This document shows positions 30,147 through 41,800 of a DNA stretch of 64,000 nt, one piece after another; positions within the stretch are counted from its first letter, which is position 1; every line of letters starts with the position of its first letter. Position numbers and translations under genes: made by a program. The notes under the pieces were generated by a model. That model did not search any database and was not told the origin of the DNA. It saw only the letters and a list, made by a program, of their open reading frames with translations. Source of the DNA: Globisporangium splendens (lineage: Eukaryota; Oomycota; Peronosporomycetes; Pythiales; Pythiaceae); assembly GCA_006386115.1 (NCBI GenBank), contig VFIW01000028.1, positions 186,001 to 250,000 on the forward strand, in the 5' to 3' direction.

Positions 30147-30775
30147 TACATGAAGGTGGATCTGTCCACAGATCTAGTGTGGCACACACCACCTTCAGCG
30201 TGCATTGTGGAGACACAAATAACAAAGGGATTACAGTAATACAGTCCCCACATGCACGTGTGACGTCATTCGATGATGTCACGAGTGTTCTCTGTGCTGA
30301 TCAGTGCAGAATGTCGTTCTCATGTACTAACCAGTACAGAGTAATGACATCCATGTACTAATCAAGTACTGAGTGATGGTTCCTGCTTGGGAAACTACAC
30401 TGACGACGAGACCTGCGTGTCTCTGCCACCTGGAGTGAATGGCGCGAGCCAATCACTTTGCAGGGATTTTATACAAGACTTGAAGTTCAAGCTTCTAGAA
30501 GATCCCGTAGGTTCAACTTCAGTGTACCCAAGGTTTTATATATTAGATTCATAGGTTTTATTGTGTATGTTTAGGTTTTAGTTATAAAACCTGTAGGATC
30601 CCTTGGGGTTCATTTGTAAGTAGCGACAGGAACCGTAACCTTTTCAATTCAGTTGCAATTTTTCCTCCAAGCCCTCAAGTCTTCTTCCTCCCTACAAGTC
30701 GGGAGATCGCTTCCTCGTCCCGCACAAGCGTGTGTGCCGTGTTTGGGGGACTGTTGTGAACAGCGCCCTCTTACA
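30124..30775 (+). repeat. Gypsy-2 3' LTR (652 bp)
   Basis: Inverted relative to the gypsy-1 LTRs, TGTAATGGGCC...CTCTTACA, preceded by polypurine tract AAGGAGGGGATGA (30111-30123). One of the two CRE sites is mutated to TGATGTCA. Confidence 0.92.
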
Positions 30776-31683
30776 GGAAATCGCTAATGAAGATTATGGG
30801 AATCAAGCTGAGCATGACAACATCACACAGACCTCAAGCGGACGGCCAAACAGAGCGCCAGAACTTGGTGCTGGAAGACGCACTGCGGTGTGTGGTATCA
30901 TACCATGGGGGCGATTGGAATCGACACCTTGGAACAATCGAGTATGCGCACGCAACACTTGTGAACGCTTCAACGAAAATGTCACCCTTTGAGCTGGACA
31001 CTGGACGTAAAGTATCCAACTTGATCTCTCAAGAGATGAACGGAATAATCTCGTCCGACTTTACTGTGTCAATTGCAGAGTATGCAAAGCGGTTTGCAAC
31101 TGAGCGACAGAAAATCGTGAACCAAGCACGAATGAACCTGCTCCAAGCTCAATAAAGACAGAAGAAGTATTATGACAAAAAGCGACGAGATGTTAACTTC
31201 AAATCAGGTGACTTGGTGTTGTTAGACACGAGAAACTTGCCATTGAAAACGGTAAATGTCAACACAGATTTGAAGAAAGGGAAACTGGCAGCAAAGAAAA
31301 TTGGTCCATTTGAAATAGAGCACATGGTGAATGACAACGTTGCGAAGCTGAAACTACCTAGAACCAAGCAAAGACTCAATCCGACATTCAACATCGATCT
31401 TCTATCACCTTACCGTGGTGACATTTCGAAGTTTCCTGGCCGTCCGTTGCCAAAAGTTACCCCAGTTATCTCAGACAAAGAAACTGGCGAAGAGCTTAAC
31501 ATTGTAGAGCAACTCCTGAAGTTTCGACAGTTCAATCGTCAGAGGAAGTGGCTTGTGAAGTGGCATGGCTTACATTCCCACGAGAGTACATGGGAACGAG
31601 AACGTTCAATCAAGCATGTTTCGCATTGGCATCGACTTACACAAGACTTTCACAATTGCCAACGCGAAGTCAAGTCCGGGGGA
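30776..31683 (+). pseudogene. Gypsy-5: integrase C-terminal half and chromodomain
   Basis: Starts mid-integrase right after the gypsy-2 LTR: KSLMKIMGIKLSMTTSHRPQ, ADGQTERQN with the catalytic Glu, then the C-terminal integrase region (DLVLLDTRNLPLKTV, IGPFEIEHMVNDNVAKLKL) and a chromodomain (RKWLVKWHGLHSHESTWERE). A TAA at 31153-31155 replaces the Glu found in gypsy-4 (QAQERQKKYYD). The rest of the element, 5' of this point, is not in the window, so the left half was lost when gypsy-1/2 rearranged. Related to gypsy-4 but clearly a different copy and older. Confidence 0.85.
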
Positions 31684-31817
31684 TGTCATGAGCTGAGGTG
31701 GCTGGCATGGCTTCCAACCAATGACTTCATGCCAGCGCACCTTCGCAACTGTCTGGCATCCGTGCGTCTAGAAATAGAAGCAGGTGCTGGGCACAGCTTC
31801 CATGTTTTCAGACAAGT
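31684..31817 (+). repeat. Gypsy-5 3' LTR, left part (interrupted)
   Basis: Follows a purine tract AGTCCGGGGGA and begins TGTCATGAGC. After 134 bp it is cut by gypsy-4. The target duplication CAAGT (31813-31817 and 46802-46806) shows where it resumes; the continuation may end at a TTACA at 47140, giving an LTR of roughly 470 bp. Confidence 0.6.
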
Positions 31818-32253
31818 TGTAACGGTTTGGGTATTCTTGAGATCTGATTGGTCGAAAGTCGGAAAGTCGGAACTTGATTGGATGAAAGTCGGGGACGATG
31901 GCTTGGACTCGGAGGAGGAGGTGGCAACTCGATGGCAAATTGGAAAGTGAATTGAATGGAGGACTTAGTTCGCTAGCGCTACGTCTAAGCCTCCCTGCAT
32001 GCATGCCTATCCTTTTCTTCAACTGATTCGACTTTTCTTCCTATCCAGGTGTCCTGCCTGCACCTGTATTTTTATCTGACTAGTTCCATATAACTGTATA
32101 TATTAGTGTTACATATGAATGAGAGCCTGACCTCGGACTCGAGGTCAGGCACACGTTACACATGCCACGACGCTCCGCACGCTAGGCACGTGCGAAGTCA
32201 GGCACATGCCGATCCTACGCGCGTGCCTGGCGTGCGAGGTCAGGCACACGTGA
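31818..32253 (-). repeat. Gypsy-4 3' LTR (436 bp)
   Basis: Matches 46364-46801 with a few substitutions. Near its right end it contains repeated GAGGTCAGGCAC/CGTGCCTGGCG type inverted motifs (about 32140-32250). Flanked on the left by CAAGT. Confidence 0.92.
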
Positions 32254-33900
32254 CATCCCCCCAGACTTGACTTCGCGTTGGGAGTCTTGAAACTCTTGAA
32301 GGAGTCGATTCCAATGCGAAACATGGCGGATGTTCTTCTCGTATTCCCACGTACTCTCGTGCGCAGGATACCCGAGCCACTTGACCAACCACATTCGTTG
32401 GCGGTTGTGGGTTTTACTGCGAAGTAATGCTTCCACAACGTGCAGAGCCTCACCAGTCTCGTCGCCGAGGATCACGGGGGCTGCCTTCGGAATTGGTCTT
32501 GAATGGAACTTGGTTGGATTCTCAACGTAGTGGCTAAGCAACTCCACATTGAACGCTGGATGCAAGCGCTTCATGTTTGGAGGAAACACCAATCGAGCCA
32601 CATTCTTGTTCACTATTGAGTCGATCTTAAACGGTCCAACCTTCTTCGCTGCCAACTTCGCCTTTTGGAGAGAGGTGCTTTGAGCGACCGTCTTCAAGGG
32701 TAGATTCTTCGTATCTAACATAACGAGATCGCCAGTGTTAAATTCTACCTCGCGACGCTTCCTGTCGTAGTATTTCTTCTGGCGCTCTTGAGCTTGCTTG
32801 AGGTTCTCTTGGGCTAGCTTGACGACTTGTTGGCACTTCTCCGCAAAGTTCTTGGCAAACTCAGCTATATTTACTGGTTCGAAGTTTCCTTCGTCGACGC
32901 CGAACTCTTGGGCAATTAGGTTGCGCACCTTTCTTCCAGTGTCGACTTCAAACGGTGTGAACTTGGTCGACTCATTAACGAGAGTTGCATGAGCAAACTC
33001 GATCGTTCCAAGGTGGCTCACCCAATCGTCTCCATGGTATGACACCATGCATCGCAGCGCATCTTCCAACACGAGGTTCTGACGTTCAGTTTGTCCGTCT
33101 GCTTGCGCGCGATGAGATGTTGTCATGCTCAGCTTGATACCCACGAGCTTGGTCAGCGACTTCCAAAAGACCGACGTGAACTTGGGATCGCGGTCACTGA
33201 TGATGACCTTCGGCAAACCGTGGTGACGAACCACTGCCTCGAAGAATACCTTGGCGGTACCTTCGTCATCTGCTGTCGAGTGTGTTGGATGGTACTTTGG
33301 ACGCTTCGACAACTTGTCCACCGTGACAAGGATTGCATCAAAACCTTCGGACACTGGAAGTCCAGTGATGAAATCCATCGACACAACATCCCAGCATTCT
33401 TGGGGCGTCGGAATTGGCATCATCAAGCCGATCTTCTTCCGATTGTTCGACTTCCATCATGCACAAGTCTGGCAACTGCCAACATACTCGTGAATGTCTT
33501 TTTCCAAGGCGGGCCAGTAATACCATTGAGCCGCCTTTAGCTGTGTTCGACGAACTCCTGGATGAGTAGCCACAGGAGCATCGTGAAACTCTTGAATAAC
33601 ATCTGTGACCAACTTGCTCGAGTTTGGTACACACAATCGCAACACCGGGTGCTTCGTTCGCAAGAACAGAAGACCGTTGCGCTTCTCGAACTTCTCGTTC
33701 CCTTCGCGACTCTGCCACACTTCGGCAAAACTTGGGTCGCGGGAATAGCCAGCTTGAAAGGCTTTCTTCGTCGCTTCGGACAAGTGAACACTTGCCCACT
33801 GCGTGTCGACAGTGTGGACTTGCTCTTGCCGCACTGCCACGGCGCGTCTCTCCCCCGAAAGTCCACAGCGGAGAGAAAGACGGAGCAATCCGAATCTGGC
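32254..33900 (-). pseudogene. Gypsy-4 integrase and chromodomain
   Basis: Integrase zinc region (HDAPVATHPGVRRTQLKAAQWYYW, CQTCA), an in-frame TGA at 33457-33459, then the catalytic core with all three acids (SMDFITGLP, ISDRDPKF, DGQTERQN), C-terminal region (GDLVMLDTKNLPLKTV) and chromodomain (RQRMWLVKWLGYPAHESTWEYE). The reading frame passes directly into the LTR. A frame change near 33850-33950 separates it from RNase H. The zinc region differs from gypsy-1/3, placing it in another family. Confidence 0.85.
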
Positions 33901-35741
33901 AAGTGACGTAGAAATGCCGCGGACACCACATGACGAGAAATAGACTGCGACCGAGCGTGACACGTATCATCGCAAGCGTGCACTTCGGGAGTCGAAACTA
34001 CGGGCAACTCATCGTATTGCTTGACTTCTTCCGGTCCTGGTCGAGACAAGGCATCAGCCACCACATTGGTACTGCCTTTCACGTGGTGCAGGACAAAATC
34101 AAACTGGGAGAAGAACGTCAGCATCCGCGCAAGCTTGGGAGTCACCTTCGGATGATGTAGCATCCACCGACAAGCCGAATTGTCCGTAAACACATCGAAC
34201 TGACGACCATGAAGGTAGCGTCGCCACTTTGACAACGCAAACTTGATTGCGAGCAGCTCTTTCTCATGAGCAGGCCACTTTTCCTCATACTGCCCAAACT
34301 TCTTTGAATAGAAGGCAATGGGAGCGTCAAACCCGTCGATCTTTTGAGACAAGACACCGCCCATGCAGTAGCCCGAGGCATCCGTTGTTACCGTGAACCG
34401 CCAGTCAAAGTCAGGTAAACGCAACGTCGGAGCCTGTTGCAGTGCCAACTTCAAGGCACGAAAGGCGTGATCGTGTTCGGATGACCATGTCCACTCTGCA
34501 TCCTTCTTGATCAGCCTATGCAGCGGCAACGCAATCCGCGCAAAGTCGCAAATAAACCGACGATAGTATCCGGCGAGACCGAGAAAACTCAGCAATGTCT
34601 TCTGCGTCGTCGGAGTAGGATACTTCTCGATCGCGATTGTCTTCTTTGCGTCGACTTGGATCCCTTCAGCCATGACTGTGTGACCGAGGAAATGGACACT
34701 GGACTTGCCAAACTCGCACTTGGACAGGCGAGCGTACAACTTCTCATGACGGAGGACTTCACAGACCATCGCCAGATGTTGCGCATGATCTTTCATCGAG
34801 CGGGAAAAGATGCAGATGTCGTCGAGATGCACGACAACAAACTTGAATTTACCAAAGAGTACTCGCATAAGACGAGACCATACTCCCGGCATACCCGCTA
34901 ATCCCATCGGAGCGACACACCATTGGTACGTTTCCTTTTGCGACCTAAAAGCCGTGTAAGGACGACTGTCAGGCTTCACGCGCATCTGGTGATAACCTTG
35001 CGCGAGGTCGATCACCGTGAATACCGTCGCGCCGAGCATCTGATCTAAGAGTTCCTCTATGTGTGGTAGAGGAATCTTGGGGATCTTCGTCTGGCTGTTG
35101 ACATACCGATAGTCGATGACCCAACGTATCGGCACCTTTGTGTTGCCACTGCGCAGCCATTCAGCGCGCTTCACAGCCATACCCGTCGCAGGATCCTTTT
35201 TCGGAACACCGAAGATATTGGAGATCCATGGGGAGTTCGATACTTCAATCCATCCCTTCTTCACGTTGTCGCGAACGAACTCTTCCAACGCGTCTTGCTC
35301 TGTCTTGGACAGACGAAACGGCGGGCGCGAGCTTGGCACTGCGTCTGGCTTCGGCTGGAGCTCAAAGTTCACAGCACGCTCTGGCGGTAAGCCATCCGGA
35401 AGTAACTCCGGGAAACAGTCCGCGAACCGATCAATGACAGGTTTCAACTCTGGCGGGACGACTGGAGAAATGTCGTTAACTGCGGACACCTTTACGACGA
35501 ACAACTCTTCATACTCTGCATTCTTGATCTTGGAGCAGATTTCACTACCGCTGCGCTCGTGCACAGAGGTGTCTTCCGGCAATGCAAACGTCTGCTTTCT
35601 CCAATCAATGATCGGGTTGTGCTTGACGAACCATGGCTGACCGAAGATGACATCGTGGCTGTTGGGTAGATCCCACTCCGTGAACTGCATTGCCTCAAAC
35701 TTCTTGTCTTGTACTTGGCACGATGCTTCCACCTCGTTCGC
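33850..35741 (-). pseudogene. Gypsy-4 reverse transcriptase and RNase H
   Basis: Second half of the protease (DVIFGQPWFVKHNPIIDW), then RT: FVRDNVKKGWIEVSNSPW, RWVIDYRYVN, TVIDLAQGYHQMRV, FKFVVVHLDDICIFS (catalytic pair as HLDD), FLGLAGYYRRFI; RNase H follows (FTVTTDASGYCMGGVL ... DVFTDNSACRWM ... VADALSRPG). Apart from the stop at 35742-35744 and the frame change at the 3' end it is uninterrupted. Confidence 0.85.
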
Positions 35742-36604
35742 TTATTTCTTGGTCCTTCTGCCGTCGAATCCTTGCGCTTCGATCACTGCTGCATTCAGCA
35801 CTTTCTTCACCAACCCACGCTGGATCAGGTTGGTCGAGGCACCGCTGTCAATCAAAATGCCCACATCATTACCATCAACACGGCCGTCCACCACGAACAG
35901 GTTGCTCTTACGCGCAATGCCCACTGCGTTTAGCTCCACATTGTCAAACACAATGGGATAATCCACTTCATCCACTGTCGCCAGGTTGTGTTCAACCATT
36001 GGACCTGATCGACGAGCACTCTGAGTCGGACGCTGATATCTTGAATTGCGCGTCGTCTGTGGCGTATTCGCATGTCGCTGCTGGCGCGGTGCACGACACT
36101 CTGACGCTCGATGTCCAGGTCGATTGCAATTGAAACAAAGGCGCTGACGCAAGCACTCTTCACGACCCAGGACTCGGACATTGTCCACTTCCATTGGACT
36201 TGCACCATTCAGTTGGTATTGGCGATTATCGAAACGCCTGTACCTCGGTTCTGAATGGGATCGATTTCCATCCGCAGAGCGACGATGCGAACGGTCATAG
36301 TCCAGCGCTAGAGTGATGGCTTCCGACAGCGTTGAACATCGGCGATAACGCACCTCCGTTCGGATCGCTGGAGCTAATCCTCGCACAAAATACATGATCT
36401 TGTCGAGCTCACTCATCTCTTGTACTTGTGTGATAACATGCCTAAAACGACTGACGTAGTCGTCGAGGCCTCGACTCTGACCCTGGGATAGCTCACCCAA
36501 CTGGTCACGCAAACGCTCTTGTAGATCAGCGGGAACAAATTCGTTTCCTAGTTCTAGGAAGAATTGGTCAACCGTCTCAATCTCTGTCTTCTTCACAATG
36601 AACC
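35742..36604 (-). pseudogene. Gypsy-4 Gag C-terminal part and protease start
   Basis: Continues gag from the gypsy-3 insertion point (the duplicated GAACC). It includes a retrotransposon-gag region (FVPADLQERLRDQLGELSQG), a CCHC knuckle CFNCNRPGHRASEC and the protease active site ILIDSGASTNLI. It ends at a TAA (35742-35744) in the middle of the protease domain, with the same frame continuing afterwards, so this is a nonsense change and not a gag terminator. Confidence 0.85.
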
Positions 36605-37139
36605 TGTAACCGGACACTTCCGAGTTACGCAGCACGGTACGTGTGTGAGGAAGCGTATTCAACGCTTCTCTCAAGGACTCTGTTCCGAGAGCGGTTGCCT
36701 GCTTCCTGCAGTGCAACAATCGGTTACCTATAGGTCTCTATAGAGTAACCGTCGATAACCAAAGACTTTAGTTAACGGTAAAAATGGAACTGTTTATTTG
36801 TTGGAGGTTGCCCTCTGTAGGACAACCTGGATTATCTTTATGTAACTATGAACAATAGCAATCTCAAGTGTAATTACTCCCCATGGGGCAATGAGTGGCT
36901 ATGAAAGACTAACGCTAGTTGTCTTATGTGATTGGGTGAAATGCATGTTCAATTATGTCCAATCGGAGGCGCCGTCACTCAGACTGGCTGCCGGCTCCAC
37001 CGTGAAGGTTCGAGCAAGTACGACGAACCTCATGGTTCGGTCTTAAACTTGTTGCGCGTACTCTACGTACCGCAAGGTTCGGTTTGGTTGTGTGGCACAA
37101 CACAAGTGCGTAACCATGTTACAGTGTAACCCCGTTACA
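36605..37139 (-). repeat. Gypsy-3 3' LTR (535 bp)
   Basis: TGTAACCGG...CCGTTACA on the plus strand; direct repeat of 44623-45152 with scattered differences. Flanked on the left by GAACC. Confidence 0.93.
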
Positions 37140-37323
37140 CCACCCCCCACTTAAAGTGCGAAACACTCGAAGGGTCGGTGTGAGAAACGTGTGGATCTCG
37201 CGCGTGTGCGCCGAGAAAGGGGAACATTCGTGTATTCCTCGGGAAAGAGCACAGCGGCGACGCGTGCGTTAATTTCACCGAGTGTTGGCACATATAGTCA
37301 CTGTGCTCGCGCACGTGAGTATC

Positions 37324-38868
37324 ATGGCCACCAACAAAGCTGTCCGCGAGAAGCTCGCGCGACAAAAAGGGGAAGGCGTCGGCACTCTCGTCGAGACTCT
37401 GCGCAAACGCGAGGAAGACAGAGAGGTCGCGTCGAGCGCAAGACGAACGACGGTCACCGCGGATGCGGTCGACGTGCCTGCGGAGAGCGACGGCAGGTCT
37501 GCTCCCACATCTGATAGCGCTCCTGCTATAAGCAGTGAGCTGCGATTCGGAGATCTCCCTTCCGTGAAGCCGCTGTTCGCGCGTGCTTTGGAAGAGGAGG
37601 AAGCGACTGAGGAATTCCTCGTCGTTGACAATGACGGGAGCTCGCTTGAAGACGAGGGAGCGCTCACCATGAAGCTCGGCTCCATCGACGAGTGGGTCGA
37701 GTACGAGGAGTTGCAAAGCGAGCGACACGCCGCTTATCTCCACGAGCTCGAGCGAGATCCATCCGCTGACGTCTCGATGTATCGGACGAAGGAGGAAAAT
37801 GACGCCGTTGAGGCTGTCAACAATCGTAAGAGGAAGCACGAAGTCCTCATTACAAACGAAGAGGCAGGAGTGCGAGCCATCGTTCACGATGAGCTCAAGT
37901 ACTCACTGCCCGAAATGCCGCCGCCAGAACTATGGCCGGCTGGCAAGACCGCATCGAATCTGCTCGCGAGAGCTAGACTTTGTGCGTGGGACTATGACGC
38001 TCAATTTAAAAATTGGCGTGAAAAGCGATTGCGGGGTGAAAATGGGGAATTGCGTATTCACCCGATCCCAGTCGTCCTCTTTGTTGGAGAGACGGAAGAA
38101 GAGTACGATGCCGACTTCATGTCGTGCATCAGTAAAATTAAGGGAGGTAGCACTCGCACAGTGTCTACCGATCCGACAGCGCAACGCAGTCAACGCATGC
38201 AATTTGCAGTTGACCGTGTTCGTCTGTTTCGCTCCAAGCAGGGCGGTGGCACGCCTCTGCGAGCGGGTGGTCGCGCTGGTATCAGGCGACAAATTACTCG
38301 CGCGAATGACAGTCCCTCAGTTGCGCCTCAAAGGCGTCAACAAGATCCGGGACGTCTTCGCGAAGGCGCTCAGCAGGCTCCCACGAGCTCTGCGACACAT
38401 CGTACCCACGCCACTTCACAAGGTAGTGGGTGTTCCCCTTACGCCGCTGCACACGCAGCAGGCGCTCAACATGGTAGTGGCGCTGTCCCTGCTTGTCAAT
38501 CAGCGGGACAGGTGGCGCCCTACTTCGCTTCAGCATCGGTGGTTGCACCAGATGCGATGGTTCAGATGGTTCACGCGAACGCATCGTCTTTGGGGGCGCT
38601 ACAGCAAGACGTCCGTACCCTTCGCCAGCAATATCTGGACGAAACCTCGCTGTTGAAGCAGAGGGTGACAGCGCTTGAGACGGAGCTGAAGGAAGCTCGT
38701 CAGATGCTGGAGGAGTACCATGTCCGCGGGAAGCACTTCCACGCGAGGTACGCTCCGCGAGTGAAGACGCTTTGGGAGAGGCACAACGCGCTCGTGTCTC
38801 GATGGGCGGCGTCTGAGCCCCCTGATGAGACCGACGTGCTCCCGCACTGGGATAAGAATCCACAGTAG
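37324..38868 (+). CDS. Antisense ORF of gypsy-3 (about 514 aa, C-terminal coiled coil)
   Basis: Opposite to pol, beginning at the ATG at 37324, 185 bp inside the 3' LTR; the frame is open from 37282. N-terminus MATNKAVREKLARQKGEG, with two acidic stretches (ALEEEEATEEFLVVDNDGSS). A middle part looks folded (MPPPELWPAGKTASNLLARA, RIHPIPVVLFVGETEEEYDADF), then a low-complexity Ala/Gln/His part, then a coiled coil of about 70 residues (LGALQQDVRTLRQQYLDE, LKQRVTALETELKEARQML). It overlaps the 3' end of pol by 575 nt (38294-38868) with the same strand phase as in gypsy-1, although the protein shows little similarity beyond GALQQ and the coiled coil. Unknown family; intact. Confidence 0.6.
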   Translation: MATNKAVREKLARQKGEGVGTLVETLRKREEDREVASSARRTTVTADAVDVPAESDGRSAPTSDSAPAISSELRFGDLPSVKPLFARALEEEEATEEFLVVDNDGSSLEDEGALTMKLGSIDEWVEYEELQSERHAAYLHELERDPSADVSMYRTKEENDAVEAVNNRKRKHEVLITNEEAGVRAIVHDELKYSLPEMPPPELWPAGKTASNLLARARLCAWDYDAQFKNWREKRLRGENGELRIHPIPVVLFVGETEEEYDADFMSCISKIKGGSTRTVSTDPTAQRSQRMQFAVDRVRLFRSKQGGGTPLRAGGRAGIRRQITRANDSPSVAPQRRQQDPGRLREGAQQAPTSSATHRTHATSQGSGCSPYAAAHAAGAQHGSGAVPACQSAGQVAPYFASASVVAPDAMVQMVHANASSLGALQQDVRTLRQQYLDETSLLKQRVTALETELKEARQMLEEYHVRGKHFHARYAPRVKTLWERHNALVSRWAASEPPDETDVLPHWDKNPQ

Positions 38869-41800
38869 CGTCATGGTAGCGTTTCAGCAAACCCACGTAG
38901 AACACGGGGTGCGTTGCCATTCTCGTTGGGAGATCGAGCTTGTAATTCAAGTCTCCAATCTTCTCCACAACAGTGTATGGCCCGATGAATCGTGGCAACA
39001 ACTTACTCCCGCTGGGGAGCGTTGTGACTGCATCGTTTGGTAGGTTTTTAATGCTTAAAAGCACTTTATCACCCACACAAAACGTTTGTTTGTTCTTTCT
39101 ACCCGATTTATCGGCGTAGAGCTTTTGCTTGTCTTGCGCAGCAGCTAGTTGGTCGCGTACGCGACGCAACAATGCTGCGCGCTCATCGACAAATTGCCGC
39201 GCTGCCGCGACGGCTTTGTCTTGCTTTTTCGTTGCTCTCGCAGCGCGTGCTGCAGAGAGATCTATTTCTGCGCCGGTGGGTGACACCGCGCGTCCTTCCA
39301 TTCGTGGCTGACGCTCACACGAGCAGTCGCCTGATTCCGTCTGAGACTGGCTATTTTTAGCACGAGTACCGTAACTCAGTACCGTGGGAGAGCCATCTAT
39401 AGACACACGAGTACCGTAACTCGGTACCGTGGGTGATCCATCTTTAGGGACACGTGTACCGTAACTCAGTACCGTGCCCGACATGTCAATACTCTGCGTG
39501 CTGTCCGGTAAGACCGTGACAGATTCGGAACGCGATCGCACAGGCGGCGCATCGCGCGCGTCCACGTGAGCGGTCGACACCACGTCCGGTGACGGAGATC
39601 GCGCGCTCGCATCGAGCGCAGCGAGTTGCCCTCCCACCGCAGAACGTTCGACGCCCTCGAACAGAGTGGCGGGTACGCGCGGGTGCCGCAGTGAGTTAAA
39701 ATAGAACGGAGTCACGGCCGTAGAGGCGTGCTCACTGCTATTTATAGCAAACTCGGCGTACGGCAGCCAGCGGCTCCAGTCGCGGGGATGATCGACAGCG
39801 ATGCTGCGAAGAATATCCTCGACGACACGGTTCACGCGCTCAGTTTGCCCGTCTGTCTCGGGGTGATCGGCAGTGGACAACGCCAGATCTGTGCCGAGCA
39901 GGCGAAAGAGTTCGCGCCAAAAGGCAGCGGTAAAACGCGGGTCCCGGTCTGATACAATAGACTCGGGCAAGCCGTGATAGCGGAACACGTGCTCTAAAAA
40001 TAGGCACGCCGTCTCTTGCGCAGTGACATGCTTGCGCACAGGTGCAACATGCACCATTTTGCTCAGTCGGTCGACGAACACGACGACGCCTGTGTTGCGC
40101 GCCTTGTCTTCCGGGAAACCGAAGACGAAATCCATGCTGACCGACTTCCAGCAGTCTTGCGGAATCGGCAGCGGATGCAGCGGCGCTTTGTTCTTGCCCG
40201 CAGGCTTCACGCGCTGGCACTGCTCGCATGAGCGTACATAATTGGCCACCCATTTGTATTGGTGTGGCCACCAAAACACATTAGACACTTGCAAGAAGGT
40301 CTTTTCACGTCCGAGATGCCCACTCGCTGGTGCATCGTGAAACTCATGCAGGATCGAAAGTTTCAGATCCTGGTCATGCGGTACATACACACGCGGGTAA
40401 TCAAAGTTGGACAGTCGATGCCACAACAACCCGTCGTGGTAACTAAACCGAGCAAGCTTTGACTCGAGTTTGGCAGGCAATGACTCTTTGGACGAGCCGT
40501 CAAAGTGAGCAATCAACAAGCGACATTCATCGTCCTTTGCATAAAGCGACTGAATGTTGTCCTTGAGCTTTGTTTGCACTCGACTGATGCTCAGATGCAT
40601 GAGATCAGGAGTGCGCTCCAAACACAGGGCGTCAGAGCTGTCGTCAACGCTCGACTCGTAATCTGGACGGCGCGAGAGCGCGTCCGCCAGAACATTTTCC
40701 TTTCCTGGTTTGTATTCGACCCGAAAGTTGAACTCGGAGAAGAAAGCAAGCCATCGCGCCATTCGCTGCGATAAATGGGGGGAATTAATCGCGGTCCGCA
40801 AGGACGCGTGATCCGTGTACACAACGAACGGTGTCGCACCCAAAAGGTGGACCCTGAACTTCAAGAGGGCGTACTTGATCGCAAGCAGCTCCTTGTCGTG
40901 CACAGGATAATTCTTTTCAGCTGCTTTAAGCAGTCTGCTTTGGTATGATACGACGCGCTCATGGCCGTCATCATCCTTCTGCATCAGCGCACAGCCAATT
41001 GCAAAATCGCTGGCATCGCACACGACACTGAAGGCTTTCGTGTGGTCCGGCAACGCCAGGACAGGAGCGCGAACTAGCGACTCCTTCACGTCAATGAATG
41101 CATTCATGACATCATTCGTCCAGTCCCACTCGACATCCTTTTTCAAGAGATGCGTGAGCGGACGGACTCTTGCCGCATAGTTGTGGCTGTACTTGTGCAA
41201 GTAATTTGCCAAGCCAAGCCACTTGCGCAAGTCCTTGACATTCTTTGGGATCGGCCAGTCGGCGATCGCCTTGATCTTCTCTGGGTCCGCGCGGACGCCA
41301 GCTTTGCCAACATAGCAGCCCAGGATCGGTATCTCTGAGGCGCCAAAGATGCATTTCTTCAGGTTGCAATACAGACTGTTGTCTCGTAAGCACTGCAACA
41401 CTGAGCGCAAATGTCTCTTGTGCACGTCAACGGCACTGAGATCTCCTTCGGCACGACTGTGCACGAAGATGTCATCGAAATAGCTCGGTGCATACGCACG
41501 ATGAGGACGCAGAAGATGCGTTACCAGACGGTTGAACGTCGCTGGTGCATTCTTCAAACCTTGCGGCATAACGAGCCACTCCCACAGCATCCCGCTGGGT
41601 GTGCTTACTGCCGTCAAGGGAACGTCACTCTCTCGCATGAGGATCTGATAGAACCCATCCATCAGATCCAGTGCGGAGAACACTGTCGAGCCGCCCATGG
41701 AGTCGATCAAGACATCCTTTCTTGGGATCGGCGTTTGTGCTGGAATGGTGGCGGCGTTCAGCTTGTTGAAAGCGTGAACAATGCGCCAGCCACCAGTCGC

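Larger units (their letters stand above)
27560..30775 (+). mobile_element. Gypsy-2: 5'-truncated sister copy of gypsy-1, plus strand
   Basis: Begins at the VREEIVEGYKSD region ahead of the integrase zinc finger and keeps integrase, chromodomain, polypurine tract, antisense frame and 3' LTR. The 5' LTR, gag, protease and RT are absent. It is head-to-head with gypsy-1, so the two form a long inverted repeat around 27559/27560. Its 3' flank (ggaaatcg) continues the integrase reading frame of gypsy-5, showing it once inserted there. Confidence 0.88.

Noticed and set aside
36932..37129. Short open frame inside the gypsy-3 LTR, repeated at 44936-45142
   Set aside because: Present only because the LTR is duplicated; differs in length and phase between copies; no coding signature.
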